From: Variibacter gotjawalensis
GTDB lineage: Bacteria; Pseudomonadota; Alphaproteobacteria; Rhizobiales; Xanthobacteraceae
Direction of reading: 5' to 3'
Length of the DNA stretch: 64,000 nucleotides
NCBI RefSeq assembly: GCF_002355335.1
Contig: NZ_AP014946.1
Coordinates: 2,061,501-2,125,500, forward strand
Shown here: positions 18,706-26,289 of the stretch, one piece after another
Layout: every line of letters begins with the position of its first letter
Position numbering within the stretch: position 1 is the stretch's first letter
Translations under genes and position numbers: made by a program
The notes under the pieces: model-generated
Seen by the model: only the letters and a program-made list of their open reading frames with translations
Told to the model about the DNA's origin: nothing
Database searches by the model: none

Positions 18706-18960
18706 CTACATACGGAAGTGGCGGCGCTTCAACTTTGTTTTGCCCGCCGGTTCGAACTCGGCGCGGCATCCTGGGCTCAGACTCGCGACATTGCGCTTGA
18801 GACAAGCCTCGATCTTGCTCACGCTCGGGATGGAAGAGGCGCAGAACGAGAAGGCGTCGCCCATGCAGTCCGAGCGCTGTTGCGACGTGCCTTGCGCCAT
18901 GGCGGCCGAGGTGAGACCAAACGACGCAACGATGAGTAAAGTCATGATGGACGTCTTCAT
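18706..18960 (-). CDS. Small secreted cysteine-rich protein
   Basis: An 84-residue protein with a signal peptide (MKTSIMTLLIVASFGLTSAA, cleavage after AMA). The mature part has four cysteines, in DCMGDAFSFC, IEACLKRN and LSPGCRAEFE. The spacing recalls cysteine-rich repeat (PF00839-like) modules seen in small periplasmic proteins. Its ATG overlaps the stop of the lipase gene (ATGA), so the two are translationally coupled. Both are exported, so a shared role is possible but unproven. Confidence 0.72.
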   Translation of the reverse strand: MKTSIMTLLIVASFGLTSAAMAQGTSQQRSDCMGDAFSFCASSIPSVSKIEACLKRNVASLSPGCRAEFEPAGKTKLKRRHFRM

Positions 18961-20198
18961 GGGTTTGCCCCCGATGTGAGTTTTGCTTGAACGATTCCAG
19001 GTACGCGCCCGCAATCGTTACGCGGCAGGAGATTGGCAAAGCGCCGCGCCATCCAATCGACGGCTTGCGCCGCGGTGTCGCGAGCGATGAAAGCATGCCC
19101 TGCATTCGGCAGCACCGCCAGTGCCACCGGGCTTCCCGCACGGCAGAGGCGCCGCATATATTTGAACGTAACGGCAGAGCGCACGGTCTCGTCGGAAAGA
19201 CCTTGCGCGATGAACACCGGCACACGGCCGGGCAAAGTACCGGGCGAATTGGTGATGAGCAGCTGCCGCCACGGCTGCGATTGATAGAATTTCGGATCGG
19301 CGAGGAACGAGCGCGTCAGCGGACGGCCGATGACGCCACGCAGCAGAATGTCCTGGATCGACTCGATGCAGACATTCGCGAGCGCATCGACGGTCGGCAT
19401 CGCGTCCGGTTCGACGACGCCACCTAGCGGCGCACCGTAAACGCGCGTCCACGACCATAGCGCCATCGCGGCGAGATTGTTGCCGCCGACCGTTCCGCTG
19501 TCGTCCTGCAGCAAAGCAAGGAGATCGGTCGCGGGGGCGGCTGCCGCGACGCCGCGGAGGGTGAGATCCGGCGCGTAGCTGCGCGCCAGCATGCCGGTGA
19601 ACAGCGCGGCTTGTCCGCCTTGCGAATGGCCCCATACGGTGAAATCGCGCACGGCCCCGACGCCCGGAATTTGCCGTGCGGCGCGCACGGAATCCAGCAC
19701 CGAGCGGCCTTCGCTGGTGCCGACAAGATAAGGATGCGGACCGGGCGTTCCGAGCCCCGGATAATCGGTCGCGACGACAACGAAGCCGCGCGCAATCATC
19801 TCATCGAGCCCGTGGATCTGATTGTAGAGAAAGAACGCAAGCGACGGTGCACAATGCGGCACGACGCCGGACGTCGGATGCGCCCAGGCCACGACCTTGC
19901 GTCCATCCGGCGGCGCGGCCGCGATCGGAACGATGATGACGCCGGACGCTGCGATCGGTTCGTTGCGCATCCCGCGCGAACGATAGAGAACGCGATAAGC
20001 AATCGCGCCCGGCGGCGAAGTGACCATGCGCGCGATGCGGATGATCGTGCCCGGTGCGCCCGCCGTTTCGCCGCGCGTCGCGACGTAGAAAGGATGACTC
20101 GCCGGCTGCGCAACGACGGCAGCCGAGAATAAGGAAGCCGACGCAAGCGCGAGCGCGCCGCAGCCGAATTTGACGATGCGCGTGAGAAGCGTCGGCAT
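18957..20198 (-). CDS. Secreted lipase of the LIP family (alpha/beta hydrolase)
   Basis: A 413-residue exported hydrolase. A signal peptide of about 30 residues ends AAVVAQP. The nucleophile elbow is GHSQGG within FTVWGHSQGGQAALF. VVAWAHPTSGVVPHCAPS provides the oxyanion-hole region, and the acid and His come late (GLSDETV and NAGHAF). The layout matches the secretory lipase family typified by fungal LIP and bacterial relatives (PF03583). It is the first gene of a two-gene unit with the Cys-rich small protein. Substrate range (triacylglycerol or smaller esters) cannot be judged. Confidence 0.87.
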   Translation of the reverse strand: MPTLLTRIVKFGCGALALASASLFSAAVVAQPASHPFYVATRGETAGAPGTIIRIARMVTSPPGAIAYRVLYRSRGMRNEPIAASGVIIVPIAAAPPDGRKVVAWAHPTSGVVPHCAPSLAFFLYNQIHGLDEMIARGFVVVATDYPGLGTPGPHPYLVGTSEGRSVLDSVRAARQIPGVGAVRDFTVWGHSQGGQAALFTGMLARSYAPDLTLRGVAAAAPATDLLALLQDDSGTVGGNNLAAMALWSWTRVYGAPLGGVVEPDAMPTVDALANVCIESIQDILLRGVIGRPLTRSFLADPKFYQSQPWRQLLITNSPGTLPGRVPVFIAQGLSDETVRSAVTFKYMRRLCRAGSPVALAVLPNAGHAFIARDTAAQAVDWMARRFANLLPRNDCGRVPGIVQAKLTSGANP

Positions 20199-20272
20199 TT
20201 TGGGTCTCGATGTTGAGGCTTGCAGATGAGATCGGCGATGAGTGCTGGAGGACGCTCACCGCCGATGCGGCG

Positions 20273-20563
20273 TTAGAGGATTTTCCGGCATTCGGCCATG
20301 AACGCGACGTATGTAGGGCCTTGCAGGCGAAGGCGGCGCGCGCCCGACGCGCAGGCCGCGCCTTTGTAGCGCGATGCGCCGTTGATGACGGCACGTTCGA
20401 CGGCGCGATCGGCGGCAGCGCCGACCGCACGGCCTGCAGCTGCGGCAACATCCCGATCGAGACGCGTTGCGGCTTCGGCCTGCTGGATGCCCGTGACGGC
20501 GGCGGCGATGGCGCAAGTCGCGATGCCGGCCGCGATGAGTTTGCGTGAGAGAGCGCGAGTCAT
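20273..20563 (-). CDS. Small secreted protein of unknown function
   Basis: A 96-residue protein with an N-terminal signal (RKLIAAGIATCAIAAAVTGI, cleavage near AEA). An Ala/Arg-rich middle is followed by a C-terminal part with two Cys (YKGAACASG and MAECRKIL). The start, ATG 20563, has a near-perfect Shine-Dalgarno AAGGAGG five bases upstream, which supports real translation. It follows the GCG_CRPN-type gene by 11 bases and is probably co-transcribed. I do not recognise the family. Confidence 0.65.
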   Translation of the reverse strand: MTRALSRKLIAAGIATCAIAAAVTGIQQAEAATRLDRDVAAAAGRAVGAAADRAVERAVINGASRYKGAACASGARRLRLQGPTYVAFMAECRKIL

Positions 20564-20573
20564 GATGCCCTCC

Positions 20574-20852
20574 TTACTTCCAGCCGCCGCCCGGCAAACG
20601 GCCGTGATACGGTGTGTTGCGGCAGTGGCCCCACGGACCGCGCCAGTAACCCGGAGGGCAACCGTTGCCGACGCGCTGTACCCACTCGCCATCCGGCAGA
20701 CGGCCCGAGAACGGAGTGTCGCGGCAGTGGCCCCAAGGGCCGCGCCATGCGCCTGGGCCACATCCGTCAGCGGCAAAAGCGGGTTGAGCGAAGTTCAGCG
20801 CGGCCGTTGCGAAGACGGCGGCGCCGAGGATGGCGATACGCTTGAGGTTCAT
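20574..20852 (-). CDS. GCG_CRPN-type small secreted protein with two tandem repeats
   Basis: A 92-residue exported protein (signal ending QPAFAA). The mature region has two copies of one module of about 30 residues: GCGPGAWRGPWGHCRDTPF and GCPPGYWRGPWGHCRNTPY, each followed by a GRLP(D/G)G turn. Each module has two cysteines. The family is widespread in Bradyrhizobium-like bacteria, with no known function. A GGAGC lies upstream of the start (ATG 20852). It appears to head a two-gene unit with 20273-20563. Confidence 0.8.
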   Translation of the reverse strand: MNLKRIAILGAAVFATAALNFAQPAFAADGCGPGAWRGPWGHCRDTPFSGRLPDGEWVQRVGNGCPPGYWRGPWGHCRNTPYHGRLPGGGWK

Positions 20853-21471
20853 TGTTAGCTCCGTTTTTGTTTGGCGTTTCGATGACGCGCAAACTGCCGA
20901 TACGGAGGCCAAAGAACAAATACGACTTCGCTATGTAGCTATCGCGCGCGGATATAAGCGATCGGTGAGGTCACAACGCATAACGGCGGCTTTGCTATCT
21001 CGGGAACAAACCATCGCTCAGAGTTCGACGAATTGAGAATGCCGCGTCGACAACTCCTGCGTCTCGCATGGTCTGCTTTTGCGCCCAATGTCTTGGAAAG
21101 CTGCCGGTCCCCTGTCGGCCCCGTTCCAGACGCGAGTATTAGCACCCTCGCTAATGACGCGGTCGTTCGGCTGCTCTCGTTTCCGCCATCGTACCGCACG
21201 AACTGTTTGTACTTGCCTCAGATTTTGCCGTCGAAGCTCTCGTGACCCTGCTGCGCACCCTAATTGAGATCAAACGCCAACAAGAATGCGAAGCTCAAGA
21301 CCCGGCTTTAGTGGCCGCGGGGAAACCCGTTCGGCGGTTGCAGCATCCGCCATTCCACTAGCTTAACCTTTTGCGGAGACTCGCGAATTTCATGAAATGA
21401 TGCGGCGAATGCTAACCAGAGCCCCAACTGCTTTCTGCAAATTGCCACGTTGTCGATCGTAACCGACTGCG
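20853..21471. other. Intergenic region, no confident gene
   Basis: About 620 bases between two minus-strand units. Several frames of 60-90 codons are open but none has a Shine-Dalgarno, a signal peptide or a recognisable motif. CCGCCATTCCACT near 21350 repeats a string at about 6506, and a nearby GTCTGCTTTTGCGCCC (about 21073) resembles GTCTGCTTTGCGCCC near 6486. Both gaps may therefore carry remnants of the same dispersed element. Confidence 0.45.
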
Positions 21472-22381
21472 CTAGCTGACGATGCCTTTAATACTCGCGT
21501 GCCTCAGCCCGCCCTCCACCTCTTGGAGATATTCGATCTGCGCTGTGTAGGTCGGTTCAACCCACACGGTGCCGGGCTTGTCGATCGGCTTCGACAGCGC
21601 AGCTGCTGCTCGCATCAGGGGCTCTAACTTAGCGCGCACCTCGGCGCCGGACTTAGCTGAGAAGCCGGTACCGACTTTCCCAACGTAATCGAGTTTGCGG
21701 CCATTCTTGCGTGCTAGGCGTAGCGCTTCTACACCGCGGCCGCGCGTTGATGGCACGTAACCAACGATCACGTATTCGGCTCGCTTCGAGCACTTGACCT
21801 TCACCCAGTCCGTCTTGTCGCCCGATCGATACGGTGCGTCAGCGAGCTTGGACACCACGCCTTCGAGACCGAGGTCACACGCGCTCGCGACGACCTGCGC
21901 GCCGTCAGTCTTCTCGATCCACTCGACGAACTTGACTGGCGAAGTGATCACGGTTGGGATGACGGCAGACAATGCGGCCTTACGCTTCGTCAGCCACTCG
22001 CCGCGAAGGTCGCGACCCATTGAGCCAAAGCAGATCGAAGATTTGATATTGTACATCGCTATGCAGCTTGCGGCCGTGCAGGGCCGCGAAATCTCCGCCG
22101 CCGTGGTTCGGCACTATGATCTCGCCGTCGAAGATCGCGTTACTGATAGGCAGCCCTTTAAACGCGGCAGCGACGTCCGGATAGCGGTCGGTGTAATCGT
22201 TTCCGTTGCGGGTCCATAGCGAGACGCGACCAGCGTTGATGTGCGCCTGGATGCGGTAGCCGTCAAACTTGATCTCGTGGATCCACTTCGTGCCCGACGG
22301 CGCTGCCTTGAGTAGGTTAGGCCGGGCTGGCTCGATGAAGCCGGGAAAGGTTGCTGGCGCTTCGCGCTTGCGAGCCGGCAT
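21472..22381 (-). pseudogene. LigD-type ATP-dependent DNA ligase, frameshifted
   Basis: Two frames together encode a ligase of about 300 residues. The first (from ATG 22381) carries motif I, EIKFDGYRIQ, with the adenylated lysine, motif III FDGEIIV, and VQYQIFDLLWLNG. The second resumes at DLRGEWLTKRK and carries motif IV, GLEGVVSKLADAPYRSG, motif V, WVKVKC, and an OB-fold tail (WVEPTYTAQIEYLQE). The switch lies at the GGG run near 22015-22017, where one extra base breaks the frame. All nucleotidyl-transfer motifs survive, so the defect is recent, a sequencing error, or a slippage site. The start overlaps the stop of the 65-codon gene upstream (TGATG), and an EcfG-type promoter precedes both. 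Confidence 0.8.
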
Positions 22382-22575
22382 CAGCTGATCCGCCTTCCGC
22401 CCGAACCCTCGAACTTCCAGACCTCGCCGCGCTCGATCGCTTCGGCCTGACGGCGGTACTGCCCTGCGAGCTTTCGTACGCGTTCCCATTGTGGGCCGCT
22501 GTTGCGGTTGGCCTCCTCATCGATCTCGTCTGCCATGCGACGCAGGCTTTCTGGCGTCAGGTCGGGCGGGCTCAT
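22381..22575 (-). CDS. Small hypothetical protein upstream of the DNA ligase
   Basis: A 64-residue, charged, mostly helical protein: LTPESLRRMADEIDEEANRN, then WERVRKLAGQYRRQAEAIER. No signal or membrane segment. Its stop overlaps the ligase start (TGATG), so the two are co-translated. The start is ATG 22575; the GTG just before is an alternative. A perfect EcfG-type promoter lies 27 bases upstream. I do not recognise a named family. Confidence 0.65.
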   Translation of the reverse strand: MSPPDLTPESLRRMADEIDEEANRNSGPQWERVRKLAGQYRRQAEAIERGEVWKFEGSGGRRIS

Positions 22576-22601
22576 CACGCAACTCCGGTAGCGGAATCGG
22601 T

Positions 22602-22626
22602 AACGGCACGTCGTGCCTTCGGTTCC
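22602..22626 (-). promoter_or_regulatory. EcfG-type general stress promoter
   Basis: On the minus strand, GGAAC (22626-22622), 16 bases, then CGTT (22605-22602): an exact match to the alphaproteobacterial EcfG consensus. It lies 27 bases before the start of the 64-residue gene that leads into the DNA ligase. Stress-sigma control of LigD-type repair is known in some rhizobia. Confidence 0.7.
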
Positions 22627-22713
22627 GGCTCAACCGATCGTTACGGCAGCAGACAGTCAGCGCTAACCGCAGCGGCTTGCGCAGTTCACATTTCGTTCTC
22701 ATTCTAGGCCGCC

Positions 22714-22989
22714 ATGCGCCGCCCGCCCCTCCGTGAGTCTCGACTAATTTCCGAGCAGCTGATCCGTCGCGCCAACCTCGGCCGGACGTCGACGCTCACG
22801 CCCGAGAGCGCGCGTATCTGTACTCTTGCTCTACAGCTCGCGCTTGCCACTCCGAGCCGGGCAAAGGTGCTCTCCGTGATTTGTGGCAACAAGTCATGCT
22901 CGCAGAGCGTCGAATGTATGCCGTGTGTCATGAAGGCGAACGAGATCATGAATCTCTATGAGGAAGGCGGAGATGCGCGGCTTTGCTGA
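22714..22989 (+). CDS. Possible small Cys-containing protein
   Basis: A 91-codon frame (ATG 22714). The N-terminal half is helical (ESRLISEQLIRRANLG, LTPESARICTLALQLALA). The C-terminal half has four cysteines, in VICGNKSCSQSVECMPCVM, a possible metal site, then ANEIMNLYEEGG. No strong ribosome-binding site. A minus-strand frame overlaps it fully, but this one has the more protein-like composition. It ends about 60 bases before the DUF4385 gene. Unrecognised. Confidence 0.42.
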   Translation: MRRPPLRESRLISEQLIRRANLGRTSTLTPESARICTLALQLALATPSRAKVLSVICGNKSCSQSVECMPCVMKANEIMNLYEEGGDARLC

Positions 22990-23048
22990 AAGGGAAACAC
23001 CCGCTGCTGACACAAAGGCGAGCCCGTGATGCTAGTGCGCAATCTGTG

Positions 23049-23537
23049 ATGTCTGCCAAAACCCGACCTGCCTCCGCCGGCTTCAACGCGGCGACTTACG
23101 CCTGGAAGCCGGGTATCGATTACCGTGCTCGGCCGGAAAAGTATCGCGTCGGCAAAGGCGAGCAGGGCGTGCTGATCTGCGAGCCGTACAAAAGCGAGAT
23201 CGCGCCGCATTGGCGGTTTGCGAGCGCAGCGGCTGCGCGACGGAGCGCAAGAACGATTTTCAAGATGTTCACGGCCTACCTGAAAGCCGACGACTTTGTC
23301 GGCGCTGATCTCGCCCGCAAATTTCTCCAGATGGGATACACGCGCTCGCGCCGCTACGCGAATTACAAAGGCGGCCGCAAATACGACAAGCAGAATGACG
23401 ACGCGTTGTTTAAACGCGGCACCGGCGATCCGGAAAAGGCGAAGAGCGCCGAGATCTTCCGCGCATTCTGGAAAAAAGCCGAAGCAAACAAAAGCTACGC
23501 GGCGCTAAAGGCGGAATGGAAGGGGCGGTTCGGATGA
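23049..23537 (+). CDS. DUF4385 family protein
   Basis: A 162-residue protein that matches DUF4385 along its length: YRVGKGEQGVLICEPYKSE, IAPHWRFASAAAA, DDFVGADLARKFLQMGYTRS and RRYANYKGGRKYDK. The function is unknown. The start is taken as ATG 23049 (MSAKTRPASAGF); an in-frame ATG at 22983 would add an unconserved lead. Its last codons contain the start of the nuclease gene (ATGA overlap), so the two are translationally coupled. That suggests a role linked to DNA processing, by inference from context only. Confidence 0.85.
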   Translation: MSAKTRPASAGFNAATYAWKPGIDYRARPEKYRVGKGEQGVLICEPYKSEIAPHWRFASAAAARRSARTIFKMFTAYLKADDFVGADLARKFLQMGYTRSRRYANYKGGRKYDKQNDDALFKRGTGDPEKAKSAEIFRAFWKKAEANKSYAALKAEWKGRFG

Positions 23538-25684
23538 AGCTGCCCGTGCTGCCCGCCTACTACTATCACGACCACTTCGGCGAAATGCTCCGCCATGTGG
23601 TCGCGTGTTACGGATCGGTGCTGACCGCAGATCACATCGCATTCATCGACGACTTCAAACGCCTTTCCAAAGACGCGCAATGCCTGCTGATCAGGATGGT
23701 CAATCGCAAGGGGCGCATCTTTCGCCACACCGCATTTCGCTACGCTGAAATCGCTGATTGCGCAGGCGCGCTGTCCGAACTGATGCAGCGCGGATATGTG
23801 CGTGCGCTCGGCGAGGGCGACTATGCGGCGTTTGCGAAATGCGTTTCTAAAGAAGCTCTGTGCAAAGCTGCAGAGGACCACGTCGATGTCCGCAAATCGT
23901 GGTCGAAGGCGAAGCTTGTCGCGTTCGTTCTCGGCAACATTCCCTTCGCGGTGAGCTACGAGACATGCGCCGGCCGGGACTTCGTCGCGCTCGGTGAGAC
24001 CGAGTCGATCGAGTTTTTGCTCTTTCTGTATTTCGGAAAAACCGAGGACAGCCTCAAGAGCTTCGCGCTGCGTGATCTCGGCATCCTGCGAACCAATGAA
24101 GGCGTTCAGCCCAGTGCCCGCTTTACGGACGGTGAGGAGGCGAGCGCCTGTTTCTACTACGGCAAGCTTCTCGATCAGCTCGATGCCGGAGACGAGCCTC
24201 ATTACCATTCCGCTTTCGATGCGTTGCGCCGCGGCCCCGATGCAGGGACCGACTATGTGCTCGATCTGCGCAGCCGTGCGGCGCACCGCGTCGGGCTCTA
24301 CTTCGAGCGTGCCGGCGAGCAGGATACCGCGCTGCAGCTGTATCGCATGGGATCGTCGCCGGAATGCAACGAGCGGCTCGCCCGCCTTCTTTATGCGTCG
24401 GGCGATAAGGCCGGCGCGGAGGCACTGCTGCGCCGGATGATTGACGATCCCGGGAGCGATGAAGAATTTATCTTCGCGAGCGATTACTACGCGCGCAAGT
24501 TCAACGGCAGGCGAACGGCTGCGTGCACGGAACTGCTGCGGTCGGCTCAGTCGATCACGGTCGACGACACGTGGCGCGGCAATCCGGAAGCCGGGGTCGC
24601 TGGCGTCCTGCGGCGCGGCGGGGCCTCGGTTTTCTATGCCGAGAACACGCTCTGGCAGTGTCTATTCGGACTTGTTTTCTGGGACGAGCTGTTCGAGAGC
24701 GGTCAACTCCACAGTAGTTTCAATTGGCTGCCGCATTGTTTGAAAGACCGATCTTTCGCGCGCCGCTTTGCAAGCGAAATCAAGGTCAAGCTCGAAAAGG
24801 TTGCCGCGTCGACCGCGCAGACATTGATCCTCAAGACGATCGCGGCACGGTGGGGCAAACCCAACGGCGTATTTGCCTGGGAGTGCGTCAACGTCGACGC
24901 GCTGTCGGCTTTGCTGCGGGGCGCCGATCCGGCCGGAATTGCCGATATCCTCCGTCTCATGTGCGAAGATTATCGCGCGATGCGCGACGGGTTTCCGGAT
25001 CTGATGCTCGTTGATAACGGTGCGATCTCGTTCCTCGAGGTCAAAGCCGAAGGGGATGTCATCCGCCGCAATCAATTGACGCGGCTACGGCAACTTGGCA
25101 ATGCCGGGATCGCGGCGCATATCGGGCTTGTCGATTTCCGCTTCGATCCGGCTCAGGATTATGTCGTTGTCGATATCGAGACGACCGGCGGATGGGCAGG
25201 GGGAGATCGCATTACGGAGATCGGTGCGGTCAAGATTCGCAATCACGCGGTCGTTGCGGAATGGCACTCGCTGATCAATCCGCAACGTTCGATCCCGGCG
25301 AAGATCACGCAGCTGACCGGGATCACCAACGCGATGGTGCGCGACGCGCCGCTGTTCGGCGATGTGGCGGACAGTTTTATCAATTTCATGGATGACGGGA
25401 TCTTCGTCGCGCATAGCGTCAACTTCGACTACGGTTTCATCGCGCATGAATACGAGCGCATCGGCCGGCGCTTCCGTTTTCCAAAACTCTGCACCTGCGC
25501 AAGTATGCGCCGCCGCTACCCCGGGCATAAGTCGTATGGACTTGCCAATCTCTGCGACGCCTACGCCATCGATCTCACGGACCATCACCGGGCTCTGGCC
25601 GATGCGCGCGCCGCCGCCCAATTGCTTAATTTGATCAACCGGCAACGCGAGGCGGCAATCGCTCGCGATGATCTGGCGGCGTGA
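23534..25684 (+). CDS. FAN1-type VRR-NUC nuclease fused to a DEDDh (DnaQ-like) 3'-5' exonuclease
   Basis: A 716-residue protein in three parts. Residues 1-110 resemble the FAN1 N-terminal region (YYYHDHFGEMLRHVVACYG, then CLLIRMVNRKGRIFRHTAF). A helical, TPR-like middle follows. The VRR-NUC domain near 440-520 carries the PD-(D/E)XK residues Asp489 (GFPDLML) and Glu502/Lys504 (FLEVKAEGD). A complete DEDDh exonuclease follows from about 543: Asp547/Glu549 (VVVDIETTGG), Asp632 (AHSVNFDYGF), His685 and Asp690 (HHRALADA). FAN1 enzymes are structure-specific nucleases that unhook interstrand crosslinks; the added exonuclease could trim the product. Start ATG 23534 overlaps the DUF4385 stop. Confidence 0.88.
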   Translation: MKLPVLPAYYYHDHFGEMLRHVVACYGSVLTADHIAFIDDFKRLSKDAQCLLIRMVNRKGRIFRHTAFRYAEIADCAGALSELMQRGYVRALGEGDYAAFAKCVSKEALCKAAEDHVDVRKSWSKAKLVAFVLGNIPFAVSYETCAGRDFVALGETESIEFLLFLYFGKTEDSLKSFALRDLGILRTNEGVQPSARFTDGEEASACFYYGKLLDQLDAGDEPHYHSAFDALRRGPDAGTDYVLDLRSRAAHRVGLYFERAGEQDTALQLYRMGSSPECNERLARLLYASGDKAGAEALLRRMIDDPGSDEEFIFASDYYARKFNGRRTAACTELLRSAQSITVDDTWRGNPEAGVAGVLRRGGASVFYAENTLWQCLFGLVFWDELFESGQLHSSFNWLPHCLKDRSFARRFASEIKVKLEKVAASTAQTLILKTIAARWGKPNGVFAWECVNVDALSALLRGADPAGIADILRLMCEDYRAMRDGFPDLMLVDNGAISFLEVKAEGDVIRRNQLTRLRQLGNAGIAAHIGLVDFRFDPAQDYVVVDIETTGGWAGGDRITEIGAVKIRNHAVVAEWHSLINPQRSIPAKITQLTGITNAMVRDAPLFGDVADSFINFMDDGIFVAHSVNFDYGFIAHEYERIGRRFRFPKLCTCASMRRRYPGHKSYGLANLCDAYAIDLTDHHRALADARAAAQLLNLINRQREAAIARDDLAA

Positions 25685-25777
25685 CAAGGTTTAGGCTGGG
25701 AACGAAACGTGGCTGCCGCCCCCCACGGACCGCCGCCGTCGGGATTGAGAAGGGGCGTGACTAAACGCTCTCTACGC

Positions 25778-26281
25778 TCATCGTGTGCATGCAATCGCCA
25801 ACGTGCCGAGCTGAGTTTGCGTCTGAAAAGACGCGTTCCCGGGAGAGTAGCGGGTGAGTTGAAAGACGAATGGCGAAGTCCAACTCGGCAGCTGGGCTTG
25901 GCCGTTCGCCACCATCCGATCACCGGACGATTGCCATTGCCCGTTGGCTCGAAAGCCCTGATTGAAACCCGCAGTCTCGGCGTAGTAGTTGCCCTGCGCG
26001 TCAAAACGCCCGCCGGCGCCTAATTCGAGATCGAAATAATAGGCGTAGTTGACGGATCGGTCGCCCGTTGAACTACGGCTCATATACTGACATTGCCATC
26101 TTCCGACGAATGTGTTGTCGGCTTGCGCTCCAGCGCTTGGCGCACTCGGGTCGAGCTTGCGGCTGCCCGGATCAAGCGGAAGCCCTTGTGCTCTCAAGTC
26201 CGAGGCAAAGCAGATGATAGCTATCGCTACCACGGCTGTTCTCGCGCCAAAAAAGAAGGACGGATAGCTGCAGATCTTCAT
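25778..26281 (-). CDS. Secreted protein of unknown function
   Basis: A 167-residue protein with a signal peptide (GARTAVVAIAIICFASDLRA). The mature part has GRWQCQYMSRSS, ELGAGGRFDAQGNYYAETA and NGQWQSSGDRMVANGQ, a beta-rich pattern like lipocalin-type or DUF-class extracytoplasmic proteins. Two cysteines (in RWQC and AIACTR) could form a disulphide. ATG 26281 lies eight bases after the stop of the MFS gene, so it is probably co-transcribed with it. A longer upstream frame overlaps the MFS gene and was rejected. Family not recognised. Confidence 0.7.
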   Translation of the reverse strand: MKICSYPSFFFGARTAVVAIAIICFASDLRAQGLPLDPGSRKLDPSAPSAGAQADNTFVGRWQCQYMSRSSTGDRSVNYAYYFDLELGAGGRFDAQGNYYAETAGFNQGFRANGQWQSSGDRMVANGQAQLPSWTSPFVFQLTRYSPGNASFQTQTQLGTLAIACTR

Positions 26282-26289
26282 TGCATGAC

